This document shows positions 25,160-35,015 of a DNA stretch of 64,000 bases, piece after piece. The stretch spans positions 124,001 to 188,000 of the forward strand of contig NBMB01000003.1 in NCBI GenBank assembly GCA_002084765.1, in the 5' to 3' direction. The DNA comes from Candidatus Cloacimonetes bacterium 4572_55 (GTDB lineage: Bacteria; 4572-55). How positions within the stretch are numbered: the first letter of the stretch is position 1; the number at the start of each line of letters is the position of its first letter. The notes beneath the pieces were generated by a model. It searched no databases, had not been told where the DNA came from, and saw only the letters and a list, made by a program, of their open reading frames with translations. The position numbers were made by a program, and so were the translations under genes.

Positions 25160-26551
25160 ATGTTGACCTTTGTTGCCTTTATATTTGTCATTGGCGTATT
25201 AATCATCGTGCATGAATGGGGACACTTTATTGTCGCCAAGAAAATGGGCGTCCGGGTGGACGAATTTTCGATTGGTTTTCCGCCAAAAATGCTGACCCTT
25301 TTCCGAAGAAACGGGACAGATTACATCCTTTCCTGGATGCCTTTTGGCGGGTATGTCAAGATGGCGGGAATGGAGTTTGACGAATCCACGATGGCTGGAA
25401 ACAAACCCGATGAAAGGTCTGATACGGAAAAAGAGATGGACCCAGAACTTTTCAGTTCCAAGACCGCGGGACAACGGTTTTGGATCATATTCGCGGGTCC
25501 CGCCATGAATTTTATCTTTGCTTTTATCCTGTTTATCGGCATTCTTTTTGTGGACGGCGTTCCCTATCCAGCGCATACCGCAATCGAAGTCGATCCCGGA
25601 TCAAGCGCGGAGCGCGCGGGCTTGCAGACCGGCGATAGAGTCCTGGCGGTTAATGGACAATCTGTGAAAAATTGGCTGGAGATTACCCAATTATTAGACC
25701 CGGAAGTCCATCCCGACGGCGAGATCACAGTCATGCGGGGAAGTCGGGAGCTGGTCGTTACATACCAACTGCCTGAAGCGACTGGATTCGGGATTTTTCC
25801 CTTCTATATCCCCCTGATCGGAACCGTCCAGAAAGATTCTCCGGCTTATCATGCTGGCTTGCAGGCTGGCGACTTGATCACCACGATCCATTGGGAGTCC
25901 TCTGAGGATTTTTTTCTGCACGCCAAAAAGCGACGCGATACCCTTACCAATATGCAGACCAAGTCCATCGCTAAGTGGGAAGAGATGGCAAATGTGATCC
26001 GAACCCATGCCGACGTCCCTCTGTGGATTCATGCGATTCGGGGCGACAGCCTCCTCACGACCATAGCGACTCCAAGTCCGGGGCAGGTTCCCGCCGGCGA
26101 AAATCGGTTACAAAAGGTGGGTCTGATCGGCGTCAAAATGCACCTGGAAAAGGAGCGGATCAGTCTGCCCGCCGCGGTCCTTCGCAGTGGGCAAATCACA
26201 GCCCAATATTCTTTCCTGATCCTCAACGTTTTCCGAACCATTCTACAAGGCAACGTGAACCGAGATATGGTCGGGGGACCGGTCGCTATCGGTAAATTTG
26301 CCGGAGAGGTCGCGCGCTGGGGATTTATCCCCCTACTGAATTTTATGGCGGTATTATCGATTCAGCTCGCGATATTAAACCTGATCCTGCCCATCCCTGT
26401 GTTGGACGGTGCCCAGATTGCCTTTATCGCTATCGAAAAATTGAGAGGGCGTCCGGTCTCAGCCGAAAATCGGATGCGCCTGGCGCAGGTCGGCGCGATC
26501 CTTCTCATTACGCTGATGGTTGTCGTGACGATTCTCGATATCACCAGATAA
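25160..26551 (+). CDS. rseP: RIP zinc metalloprotease RseP (site-2 protease)
   Basis: 463 residues. Intramembrane zinc protease of the inner membrane that clips membrane-bound regulators or signal-peptide remnants. The metal site is HEWGH (18-22) in the first helix and the third ligand lies in LPIPVLDG (410-417). Two PDZ-like regions lie between, the first around DPGSSAERAGLQTGDRVLAV and the second around KDSPAYHAGLQAGDLITTI. Helices flank residues about 105-125, 380-405 and 435-460. The start is supported by ggaggga before the ATG. Its usual neighbours dxr and cdsA are absent. It leads a run with a nucleotidyltransferase (33-bp gap) and tamB (22-bp gap), so an envelope-biogenesis operon is likely. 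Confidence 0.95.
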   Translation: MLTFVAFIFVIGVLIIVHEWGHFIVAKKMGVRVDEFSIGFPPKMLTLFRRNGTDYILSWMPFGGYVKMAGMEFDESTMAGNKPDERSDTEKEMDPELFSSKTAGQRFWIIFAGPAMNFIFAFILFIGILFVDGVPYPAHTAIEVDPGSSAERAGLQTGDRVLAVNGQSVKNWLEITQLLDPEVHPDGEITVMRGSRELVVTYQLPEATGFGIFPFYIPLIGTVQKDSPAYHAGLQAGDLITTIHWESSEDFFLHAKKRRDTLTNMQTKSIAKWEEMANVIRTHADVPLWIHAIRGDSLLTTIATPSPGQVPAGENRLQKVGLIGVKMHLEKERISLPAAVLRSGQITAQYSFLILNVFRTILQGNVNRDMVGGPVAIGKFAGEVARWGFIPLLNFMAVLSIQLAILNLILPIPVLDGAQIAFIAIEKLRGRPVSAENRMRLAQVGAILLITLMVVVTILDITR

Positions 26552-26583
26552 CTGTTTTCTCGCTGGAGTCGCTGAGGACTGCT

Positions 26584-27222
26584 ATGATGAATTTTCCTGA
26601 CCGAGCAGGAATGATCGCCACGGTGATTCTATCCGCGGGTCGATCGGAGAGAATGGGTAAACAGGATAAGTTGATGCTTCTATATCAAGAGAAGCCCTTG
26701 ATACGCATCATCTTGGAAAAAGTGTTGGCGCACAATTTTTTACAGGTGATCGCGGTTGTGGGACGTCGCCGCGAGCAGATTGAGAGAGAGATAGCCTCCC
26801 TGCCGGTTGAGATCGCACGAAATACCGCGCATAAACAAGAACTCTCCAGCTCCATCCGAGCAGGAATTTTGACCGCTGAAGCAAACGATCCGAATCTTAT
26901 GATAAAAGGATACATGTTTTTTTTGGGGGATATGCCGCTGATCCGATACGACACGATAAAAATGCTGATCCATCGGTTTTGTCCCGATAAAAAAAAGATC
27001 GTCGCGCCGGTCATGCGTGGAAGACGCGGCAACCCGGTTATTTTTGATCGATTCTATCGAGAAGAACTGACCGCGATGAGTGGAGATAGAGGCGGCGGAC
27101 AGGTTATCAAAAATCATCCACGGGAAACCGTTTTGATAGAGACCGCAGATACAGGAATTTTTTATGATGTGGATACATGGGAAGATTATTCTCTTTTGAA
27201 GAAAAAAGTGGAATCTGTGTGA
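26584..27222 (+). CDS. MocA/MobA-like nucleotidyltransferase
   Basis: 212 residues of a cytoplasmic NTP-transferase fold. The signature LSAGRSERMGKQDKLML (about 16-32) is the nucleotide loop with the catalytic Lys, and FFLGDMPLIRYDTI supplies the metal-binding Asp. RRGNPVIFDRFYREEL and GDRGGGQVI match the molybdenum-cofactor cytidylyltransferase group (MocA), which makes MCD from MPT-Mo and CTP. No molybdopterin or molybdoenzyme genes are nearby, so the true substrate is uncertain and another sugar or cofactor nucleotidyltransferase remains possible. Ribosome site gagga, 6 bp before the first ATG. Confidence 0.85.
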   Translation: MMNFPDRAGMIATVILSAGRSERMGKQDKLMLLYQEKPLIRIILEKVLAHNFLQVIAVVGRRREQIEREIASLPVEIARNTAHKQELSSSIRAGILTAEANDPNLMIKGYMFFLGDMPLIRYDTIKMLIHRFCPDKKKIVAPVMRGRRGNPVIFDRFYREELTAMSGDRGGGQVIKNHPRETVLIETADTGIFYDVDTWEDYSLLKKKVESV

Positions 27223-27243
27223 TGCAAGGAAAAATTTATAAAA

Positions 27244-30200
27244 ATGAAAAAAGATGAAAAAAAAAGATTATTTTCTAAAAAGGTGATCAAAAAAACTCTT
27301 ATCATCGGTATAATCGGTTTTTTGATCCTGCTTATACTATTTGGACTGGTCTTAGTGAACGACTGGGGATTGACCTTTATCGCGGAACAAGCCACGCCTC
27401 TCATTCGTGAGAAAAGCGGCTATCAGTTGGAGATGGATAAAGTGAGCGGCTCCATCTTCAAATCATTAACCGTCGAACGCCCAATCCTGCTCAACGGGTT
27501 GACCGGCGACACGCTTTTGACAGCGGATCATATCCGAATAGACTACAAACTTTCCCGCCTGATTCGTGATGAACGGATGGTTGATCGGGTTCGTATCGAG
27601 CAGCCGCGTGTCTGGGTGACGCAGGATAATGACGGGAATCTCAACTGGCTTATCCCCTCGCCCGATCCAGCACCAGCGGACTCGACTCCCTCCCAACTTT
27701 CGATAAAAGTGAACGAGATTCGGATCCACGACGGTCGTGTCCGGGTCGTTATGCCGGACTTGCCGATCGCGGGGACGGTTGACAATCCGCTCCGGATCAA
27801 CGAGATCGATTTCAGTGCTTCTGTCAGCGTTTCGCCCCAAGGTCAGGAGGTCGAAAATCTTTCCTTGAGATTGGATATTCCCCAAGCCGACATCCGTCTC
27901 CAAGACTTTGAGGTCACCGCGCGCGTCACACAGCGGACCGCTATCATTGACACGCTTTTTTTGTTGACAGACCGCTCTCATATTGCTGGGTCGTTCACAG
28001 TGAGGCTGGACTCGCTCAGCATAACCGGCCGCGTCGCAAGCGACTCAATCACTATCGATGAATTTGCCTACTTTATCCCAGACAGCCTCGATATTTCGGG
28101 TCAATGCGCGTTCGATTTTCAGCTCGCAGGTCATCTGGATCAACGGATTGCCGCGCAGGGGAAAATCATCCTCCCTTATGCCCGATACGATCAATATGAA
28201 TGCGAAAAAATGGTCGTCGAACTGAGTTACCAAGAGCAGCTTCTGCATGTCCATGATCTATACGGCATCGTCAACACGATGTATCTCAAGGGCGATTTTC
28301 AGTTAGATATGTCGGTCGATCCGTCCGTTTATAGGGGCAATATCAGCTTCTCCAAGTTCAACCCGATGCAATTTATCCCGACCGGTATGACCGAGGTTGA
28401 TCTCAACGGAAATATCGGCGGAAAAATCGGATTTCAAGGCATTGGCATGGATCCAGAAACCCTGTCCGGCGCGGTCACTATCCAGTTAGACAGCAATAGC
28501 CGCATCAACCGATTCCCTGTCGCCAAGCTCGACGCGGACATACGATGGGTCGAGCAACGACTGTTGATCGATAACTTTCAGATTGCAAGTTATTCCGCGC
28601 GTATTTCTCTCACTGGAGATGGAAAATCGCCAGCGTATTTTTCTCCGACAGACAGGGAGCTATCCATGCGTATCGACGGCAAACAACTGGACTTAGCCCA
28701 CTTCAAATATATGTTGAAAAACGACGGTATCGCGGGCGTCTGCGCATTCGATATCCAGGTTGACGGCTCTCTGGATTCTCCCTCGGTAAAGGGTGAAGTT
28801 CGACTGGATAACTGTTGTTACGATTCGCTGACCGTGAGAGAAATTTCCGGTTATGTCCAGGTCACGGACGTTATGAGGAGTCGGATTGGCGAGGCGCGAC
28901 TCCATATTCAAGACCTAAAATTCGGGAATTTTTTGATAGATCGCATCGATACTTTTGTCAAATCGGATGGGCCTCAAGTGCGGATTGACAGCCTTGCTAT
29001 GGCTATTAGCGACACGGTTTATGCCCGACTGGATGCAAATTTGACAATCGACGGGAAAAATATTAGCGGAGAAATCCCGAGCTTACTGTTTCATTCGCCA
29101 ATATTTCAGGCGAAAAACCCCTATCCCTTGACCTTTTCCGCGACGCCAGACAAGGCGCGTATCGAGGACTTTGGTCTTGATTCAACTCTGGGCGATCTGG
29201 AACTGTACGGCAGCTATGATTTCAATGGAGACATCAATATGGAGGCGCGACTTTTTGGTCTCAATCTGACAGAAATCGGAAAATTGGCAGCGTTGCCCAG
29301 CCCCCTTTCCGGCGAAATCTCGCTCGACATCGGAGTCAACGGAGTGCTGGACGAGATTTCTATGGTGACTGCCATTCGGGGGAAAGGGCTTGGCTTTGAC
29401 AAATTCCCGCTGGGCGATCTGAACGGGACTGTCGCGTATGCAGACAAAAAGCTGGCGATTCCATGGCTCACGCTGAATTATGAAGACCAAAATACGCTGA
29501 TCACTGGGTATATTCCGGTCAATTTATTGGGCTCCGGGATCGATCCGAAACTGATGGAAGAGGGGATGCGGTTCGAGATCGATATGCGCAATCAATCTCT
29601 GGACGCGGTCAATGTTTTTTTACCAGAGGGGATGGGCGTTCATGGGACGTGGGACGCATACTTGACAGCGGAAGACAGGATTATGAATCCCGAAATCATG
29701 GGTGAACTGACTCTGAACGCCGAGTTTTCCGACTCAATCCGTGGATTTAGCCTGAGCGAATTGACAGCGGACGTTTTGATTGACAACGAGCTGATCTCGA
29801 TTAATTCGCTGGTCGTTCAGATCGGGCAGGAGAGCCGTATCGTTCTCAGCGGCGAGATCGAAACTGCGATTGACAGATTGCTGCACGATTCTCAGGAAAG
29901 CGCAGCGGACGAGCCTCCTCCAGACCTTCCCGTAATTCCGATAGAAAAGTGGGATATTTCTATCGAAGCAAACGACTTTAACATCGCTGATATCCACGTC
30001 AACGCTCTGGAAGAAAGCAAGATAAAACCTACCGGAAATATGACTTTGCTGACGCGTCTGACCGGAGATCCTTATCACCCTATGGCGACAACTTTTATTC
30101 ATATCTCAGACGTCGGCACGGGCGGTCCATCGATGGGCGATCTCGATCTGTATGGCTATTATGACAGCGAACAAGCGGTCTTGGATTCGCTCACTCTTTT

Positions 30201-31644
30201 TTATAAAGAGAGCCGCCGCGCCTACGCCCACGCGACGATCCCATTGCCAATCACTCCGATCCTGCGCGGCGATTCGTTGAAGATCGAAAATATTTCCGCG
30301 TTTCTGCAAGCATATTATCTCGATTTGCCCAATATCACCTCTATGCTGCCCGACATCCTCGTGTCACGCGGTTACGTCAACGCGAATATCAGCGTCGAGG
30401 GCGACATGCCGCATCCCACAATCCAAGGCGATTTCGGCTTACAGGACGGCTCTCTGAAATTGGCGGCGACCAACACCGACTTTAGCGACATGAAATTGGT
30501 TGGCGAGATTGTCCGGGATACACTCTTTATCCATGAATTTTCCTCGCAGACCGCGCCCAACGGCCATGTACTCATAAAAGGCTGGGCAGCTATCGGCGAT
30601 TTTGATTTTCCAAATACCGACATAGCGATCACAGCTCGCAAGTTCAGCGTGGAGAATGTGGGCGATATCAGCTCGGTTGTGGACGTGGATATGCATATCA
30701 CCGGACCTGCGGTCAGAACGCTGTGCTCGGGAGAAGTGTCGATTATCGACGGATTGCTCACGGTTCCTTTTGAGGAGGAACAGAGCGCATCGACCACGGC
30801 ATCGACCAAAATGTTATGGGAATTTCCGCTTGATCTGGATTTGAAAATGATCGGGCCGAGCATCTGGCTGCGGAATCGGCAGGCAGATATTGAGATGCAA
30901 TTGGATATGGACGCCTGGACAGGAAAAAATCTGCTCTATCTCGCTGGAGATGTGGATATTTTGCGGGGAACCTATTATCTTTATGATTATAATTTTGCTG
31001 TGACAGAAGGAAAGGTACAATTTCTCGGCACATCGACTATGGATCCTCGCGTCCATTTGGTCGCTGAGACACGGCTTCGGGTCACGGACGTCGATTCAGA
31101 ATCCGGCGATACCAGGAGCGATACGATCCTCTTGCGAATGACTGTGGATGGCACCGCGCTGAATCTGGGTCAGCCAAAATTTGAGGCGTTTGATCCAGAA
31201 AGTATGGAGCCAAAAGGATATTCAGAGACTGACGCTCTGCTCGCGCTTAGCCTCGGCTATACGGAAAGAGGTCTCGCCACTCTGAACCAAAACGCGCAGG
31301 ATAAGGCATTGAGTCGCTTGAGCGGTATGATGGTCAGTCAACAGCTGACGCGGAGGCTACGAGATAAAACCGATCTGTTCGACACGCTCAATCTGGATAC
31401 CAATCTCTTTGGCAACGAGGGAGGGTCTGCAACAGCGACGGTCACAGTGGGGAAGTATATCTCGGACGATATTTTTGTCAGCTATTCTCAAGGACTGCCT
31501 TTCAGCCACGGGAACAAGGTTCGGGTGGAGTATTCCCTGAATAGTTGGTGCACCGCAGTGGGTCAGCGGAAAACCGCCACGGATGAGGAGGAAAATCAGA
31601 GCGATAACTATATCATCGATATGAAGTTGAAGTATCGATTTTGA
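27244..31644 (+). CDS. tamB: TamB/AsmA-family inter-membrane protein
   Basis: 1466 residues. An N-terminal membrane anchor (about 15-37, LIIGIIGFLILLILFGLVLV) is followed by a very long beta-rich body, as in the bridge-like TamB/AsmA proteins that span the periplasm and help phospholipid or outer-membrane protein transport. The N-terminal part has the AsmA-type KVSGSIFKSLTVERP. The C-terminal 250 residues carry the conserved DUF490 segment: YYLYDYNFAVTEGKVQFLG, DPRVHLVAETRLRVTD, then DALLALSLGYTERGL and a barrel-like end DMKLKYRF. The length is normal. It is in the same run as rseP. A 43-bp duplication of its last codons follows the stop. Confidence 0.9.
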   Translation: MKKDEKKRLFSKKVIKKTLIIGIIGFLILLILFGLVLVNDWGLTFIAEQATPLIREKSGYQLEMDKVSGSIFKSLTVERPILLNGLTGDTLLTADHIRIDYKLSRLIRDERMVDRVRIEQPRVWVTQDNDGNLNWLIPSPDPAPADSTPSQLSIKVNEIRIHDGRVRVVMPDLPIAGTVDNPLRINEIDFSASVSVSPQGQEVENLSLRLDIPQADIRLQDFEVTARVTQRTAIIDTLFLLTDRSHIAGSFTVRLDSLSITGRVASDSITIDEFAYFIPDSLDISGQCAFDFQLAGHLDQRIAAQGKIILPYARYDQYECEKMVVELSYQEQLLHVHDLYGIVNTMYLKGDFQLDMSVDPSVYRGNISFSKFNPMQFIPTGMTEVDLNGNIGGKIGFQGIGMDPETLSGAVTIQLDSNSRINRFPVAKLDADIRWVEQRLLIDNFQIASYSARISLTGDGKSPAYFSPTDRELSMRIDGKQLDLAHFKYMLKNDGIAGVCAFDIQVDGSLDSPSVKGEVRLDNCCYDSLTVREISGYVQVTDVMRSRIGEARLHIQDLKFGNFLIDRIDTFVKSDGPQVRIDSLAMAISDTVYARLDANLTIDGKNISGEIPSLLFHSPIFQAKNPYPLTFSATPDKARIEDFGLDSTLGDLELYGSYDFNGDINMEARLFGLNLTEIGKLAALPSPLSGEISLDIGVNGVLDEISMVTAIRGKGLGFDKFPLGDLNGTVAYADKKLAIPWLTLNYEDQNTLITGYIPVNLLGSGIDPKLMEEGMRFEIDMRNQSLDAVNVFLPEGMGVHGTWDAYLTAEDRIMNPEIMGELTLNAEFSDSIRGFSLSELTADVLIDNELISINSLVVQIGQESRIVLSGEIETAIDRLLHDSQESAADEPPPDLPVIPIEKWDISIEANDFNIADIHVNALEESKIKPTGNMTLLTRLTGDPYHPMATTFIHISDVGTGGPSMGDLDLYGYYDSEQAVLDSLTLFYKESRRAYAHATIPLPITPILRGDSLKIENISAFLQAYYLDLPNITSMLPDILVSRGYVNANISVEGDMPHPTIQGDFGLQDGSLKLAATNTDFSDMKLVGEIVRDTLFIHEFSSQTAPNGHVLIKGWAAIGDFDFPNTDIAITARKFSVENVGDISSVVDVDMHITGPAVRTLCSGEVSIIDGLLTVPFEEEQSASTTASTKMLWEFPLDLDLKMIGPSIWLRNRQADIEMQLDMDAWTGKNLLYLAGDVDILRGTYYLYDYNFAVTEGKVQFLGTSTMDPRVHLVAETRLRVTDVDSESGDTRSDTILLRMTVDGTALNLGQPKFEAFDPESMEPKGYSETDALLALSLGYTERGLATLNQNAQDKALSRLSGMMVSQQLTRRLRDKTDLFDTLNLDTNLFGNEGGSATATVTVGKYISDDIFVSYSQGLPFSHGNKVRVEYSLNSWCTAVGQRKTATDEEENQSDNYIIDMKLKYRF

Positions 31645-31731
31645 GGATTTGAAGAGTCCGCAGATTGCGCCGATGGAGTTATAAGGGGGTATCGATTTTG
31701 AGGATTTGAAGAGTCCGCAGATTGCGCTGAT
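31632..31731. repeat. Tandem 43-bp duplication covering the tamB stop
   Basis: 31632-31674 and 31689-31731 differ at one base. The first copy contains the last codons and stop of tamB. The rest (GAAGAGTCCGCAGATTGCGC) belongs to the dispersed AATCTGCGGACTCTTC family. The 212-bp gap to the next gene shows nothing else. Confidence 0.75.
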
Positions 31732-31856
31732 TTTCGCAGATTTATTTATGAATCGCTCAACAAAAATGAAAACCGATAAAGTTTATAAGGGGGGGGGAAG
31801 TTCGATTAATTCGTTATTTGTATTATTTTTATCATTGTAACTGGAGAAGAATAAAG

Positions 31857-33968
31857 ATGAAAAGATGTAAGATTTTTGTAATGATTTTGATATTATTTCC
31901 GATTTTTGGATACGCCCAGCAGTATAACAATCCGGAGAGTGCAGTTTTTGACTCGGCGCGCGACCGCTATTTGATCTCGAATTTTGGGGAGCGCGCGATC
32001 CTGCAACTCGATGCGAACGGTCAGCTCAGTTATTTTGCCACCAACATTGTGGAGTGTATTGGTCTGCATATTGTCGGCAACACGGTGTATGTGGGAGGCG
32101 GTACTGGCAGGAGTGTCAGGGGATTTGATCTGGACACGGGGCAAGAGGCGATGAATGTCCACATTCCCGGGACTGCCGCGCAACGGTTGAACGACCCCAC
32201 ATCCGATAATGACGGCAATCTCTATATCTCCGATTTCTACAGCGGCGGCGGGGAGATTTATAAGATTCAGTTGAGCGATCAAAGTGTGACCACATTTTTC
32301 TCAGGGGGATTTCACGGCATTAACGGCATTCATTACGATTCGGAGACAGACCGGATATTGGCTGTCTGCGCGTATCACAACACGGGCGATTATACGGTGA
32401 TCAGCATCAACCGAGAAGATCCGTCAGATGTGCTTGTGGCGGATGTGGGACCCACAGGATTGGACGGCGTGATCGTGGATGAAAGGGGAAATGTCTATTT
32501 TTCTTCATGGGGCGGAGCCGCGGGACAGGGCGCAATCCATCGATTCCCAATCCATGACTTTTCCGCAACGCCGGAATTGGTGCGGGGTAATCTGAATGGA
32601 CCTGCGGATATTTTTTATGATAGCGTGAATCAGGTTCTGGTCACGCCCAATTTTTTGGATCATACGGTGGATTTTACCGACTGCGCGCAGATTGGCGCGT
32701 ATCAGATCGAGCAGATTTATCTTGACGACCCTGACTATATCTTGGAGCCGCAGGAAAGCGCGGAATTTGTCTTTAGACTGGGGAATTATTGGGGCGCGTC
32801 CATCGCGACCGCGTCTTTGACATGCAGCGACGCTACGGTCTCGATCCAACCGACTCAGATCGAGTTTCCAGAAATTCCCGCAGGCGGCAGCTCGGATAAT
32901 AGCAGTCACCCCTTTGTGATCTCGACATCCTCTATGGAAGAGCCACATCTCGCCTATTTTACTCTCACGCTCTCTCTAAATGGCGAGCAACAGGAGATGG
33001 ATTTTCAATTTTTCTTGGGTCTTGGCGGCGTATTGCTTGTGGACGACGACGACTATGCGGAGTATGAATCCTATTACCTGAACGCTCTGGGCGACGCGGG
33101 TGAGATATACCATTATTACGACGCGTCTCGATTTGGAACCCCAAGCCAGGAGTTGATCAGCCGCTTTACCGAGACCGTATGGTTCACGGAAGATGCTGAA
33201 GATCAGACCTTGACTCAGGAGGACATGGCTCGGTTAGCAACCTATCTTAACGGGGGCGGACATCTCTTTCTGACTGGTCAGAATATTGGAGACGATATCG
33301 GCGGAGACGCCTTTTTTGCCGACTATCTGCACGCGACGCATGTGACCGACGAATGGACTGGCGCGCCGTTGATTCTGGGCGTGCCGGGCGATCCAATAGG
33401 AGACGATATTTTTATCCAGTTGGGAACCGAAGACGGCGCGCAGTATCAGACCTTACCCTCTGTGATGGAGCCGACGCAAGACGCGCAAAAAATCTTTGGA
33501 TATTTCCCTCAATATCTCCCTCAAATGGAGGGATGCGGTGTGCGTTATGAGGGTGAATATCGGGTAGTCTATCTCTCCTACAGCCTGGGGGGCGTGAACA
33601 CGTCCGACCTGCGGGTGGAGCTGACGACCCGGATCATGCAGTTTCTCCGGCAGGGCGTAGGCGTTGAGCAAGAGATACAGGAACTGCCCCCCTCTCTGAC
33701 GATCCAACAGAATTTCCCGAACCCCTTCCGGGTCTCCACGGAAATCGGTTTTGGATTGTCCCGATCCGATCGCGTCAAGATACAGATTTACGACGTATCG
33801 GGACGACTTGTTCGCACGCTTTTGGATGAGACGAGAGACCCTGGATTTCATTCTGTGACCTGGGAAGGAAAGGATGCGGAAAATAATACTGTCGCGCCAG
33901 GAGCCTATTTTTATAGCATTGAGGCGAATGGCGAGAAAAAAATAGGACAGATGACGACCCTACGATAA
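31857..33968 (+). CDS. Secreted beta-propeller protein with C-terminal sorting domain
   Basis: 703 residues from the ATG at 31857, chosen over an upstream ATG because of the ctggagaag ribosome site and because it places a signal peptide at the N-terminus (MKRCKIFVMILILFPIFGYA). Residues about 20-270 form an NHL/SMP30-like beta-propeller (DNDGNLYISDFYSGG, DERGNVYFSSWGG). After a beta-rich spacer, about 385-600 repeats the Rossmann-like domain of the Omp28-like protein (VLLVDDDDYAEYESYY, YLNGGGHLFLTGQNIGDD). The FlgD-like tail (NFPNPFRVSTEIGFGL ... GAYFYSIEAN ... KKIGQMTTLR) is more divergent than in the neighbours. A surface-exposed protein of unknown ligand. Confidence 0.85.
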   Translation: MKRCKIFVMILILFPIFGYAQQYNNPESAVFDSARDRYLISNFGERAILQLDANGQLSYFATNIVECIGLHIVGNTVYVGGGTGRSVRGFDLDTGQEAMNVHIPGTAAQRLNDPTSDNDGNLYISDFYSGGGEIYKIQLSDQSVTTFFSGGFHGINGIHYDSETDRILAVCAYHNTGDYTVISINREDPSDVLVADVGPTGLDGVIVDERGNVYFSSWGGAAGQGAIHRFPIHDFSATPELVRGNLNGPADIFYDSVNQVLVTPNFLDHTVDFTDCAQIGAYQIEQIYLDDPDYILEPQESAEFVFRLGNYWGASIATASLTCSDATVSIQPTQIEFPEIPAGGSSDNSSHPFVISTSSMEEPHLAYFTLTLSLNGEQQEMDFQFFLGLGGVLLVDDDDYAEYESYYLNALGDAGEIYHYYDASRFGTPSQELISRFTETVWFTEDAEDQTLTQEDMARLATYLNGGGHLFLTGQNIGDDIGGDAFFADYLHATHVTDEWTGAPLILGVPGDPIGDDIFIQLGTEDGAQYQTLPSVMEPTQDAQKIFGYFPQYLPQMEGCGVRYEGEYRVVYLSYSLGGVNTSDLRVELTTRIMQFLRQGVGVEQEIQELPPSLTIQQNFPNPFRVSTEIGFGLSRSDRVKIQIYDVSGRLVRTLLDETRDPGFHSVTWEGKDAENNTVAPGAYFYSIEANGEKKIGQMTTLR

Positions 33969-34031
33969 TCAAGTGTAACAGTTATTGTTCCGATCTCCTA
34001 ACTCACGATTTCAATCATGGGCTACAGAGAG

Positions 34032-34069
34032 ACCTCGCAAATTTCCAAAATCTGCGAGGTCTTTTTTCT
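34032..34069 (+). terminator. Intrinsic terminator after the beta-propeller gene
   Basis: AGACCTCGCA and TGCGAGGTCT form a perfect 10-bp stem followed by six T. The loop, AATTTCCAAAATC, is the same word that makes up the tandem repeat at 34165-34276. Confidence 0.85.
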
Positions 34070-34071
34070 AA

Positions 34072-34170
34072 CCTGGATTATTCGTCATCACGGAAATTGA
34101 TCCGCAGATTACGCAGATTATCGCAGATTAAGAATTGATAATTAAAGAATTATATCTTTTTTGCCAAATT
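34072..34170 (-). repeat. Dispersed ~95-bp repeat, inverted copy
   Basis: Read on the minus strand this matches 19630-19728 over about 95 bp with only a few differences. It lies between the terminator and the 28-bp tandem array in the 305-bp gap 33969-34273, which holds no gene. Confidence 0.8.
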
Positions 34171-34276
34171 TCCAAAATCTGCGGACTCTTCACAAATTTC
34201 CAAAATCTGCGGACTCTTCACAAATTTCCAAAATCTGCGGACTCTTCACAAATTTCCAAAATCTGCGGACTCTTTA
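34165..34276. repeat. Four 28-bp tandem repeats
   Basis: Units start at 34165, 34193, 34221 and 34249. Three are identical and the last has one change. The unit begins CAAATTTCCAAAATCTGCGG and ends ACTCTTCA. There are no spacers, so this is not a CRISPR array. The array ends exactly at the stop codon of the neighbouring minus-strand gene. Confidence 0.9.
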
Positions 34277-34699
34277 CCAGATCGCCAAATCCCCATGCCG
34301 ACCCAATAGCTCTGAGACGTCGTTGATCAACCCCTCCATAATCCCTTTTAGCTGGTTTTTTTGTTGCAATCCATTCTCTAATTGATAAGACAAATTTTTT
34401 AATTTCTTGATAATTTGGATATAATTTTCGAAATTAGATATGATATCGGGATTCAACTCTTGCTCGATCTCCTCAGTCAGACCTTTGAGTTGATACGAAA
34501 AAGCTCTGAGTGCTTGGGGATCATCCTTCAACCGCCGTATAGAGATTTCCAGGCGAATCAATTTTTTCTCTAACTCGTAGAGGCAAATATTGAATGGAAC
34601 CTTATCTTGCATCGACTTATCATCAGAAGGCGAAATGAACGGGGATTCAGTAACGGCAAACTTTTTTCTTTTATACCAGGAAAACGGATTTAAACTCAT
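34274..34699 (-). CDS. Hypothetical helical protein
   Basis: 141 residues from MSLNPFSWYKRKK, chosen because AGGA lies upstream and the longer form starts with out-of-character sequence. The body is helical and charged (LYELEKKLIRLEISIRRLK, LKGLTEEIEQEL, ENYIQIIKKLKNLSYQLEN), with no membrane segment or signal peptide. No family recognised. It follows the stress-type ABC operon in the same direction after a 316-bp gap, and its own transcription is likely. That gap (34700-35015) contains no gene. The word GGGTGTTTCGACTCT recurs with one change at 34739 and 34879. Confidence 0.5.
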   Translation of the reverse strand: MSLNPFSWYKRKKFAVTESPFISPSDDKSMQDKVPFNICLYELEKKLIRLEISIRRLKDDPQALRAFSYQLKGLTEEIEQELNPDIISNFENYIQIIKKLKNLSYQLENGLQQKNQLKGIMEGLINDVSELLGRHGDLAIW

Positions 34700-35015
34700 G
34701 ACAATATATCCTATGGTTTGGATTGGACTAAAATAGAGGGGTGTTTCGACTCTCCCCGAAAAAAAAACCACAGGAATCAAAATGCAGAAAGTATGCCGGT
34801 TTTAGCAATAACTTTAAGAGAATTTTATAACATTATACAGGATAATAAGATAACTGATATTAAAAGTTATATAAGCGAGGGTGTATCGACTCTGTAAAGT
34901 GGGAATTGTGACGTATTTATCCAAAAAACGGAAACAGATTTCGGAAGTGCGTTAGATTGTAACCGGTTTGATGTCAAAAATAGCGGGGCAGAACGGCGAC
35001 GGAATTTTTGTCAGG

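Noticed and set aside
34165-34276. Possible CRISPR array
   Set aside because: The 28-bp units are directly adjacent with no spacers, and no cas genes are present.
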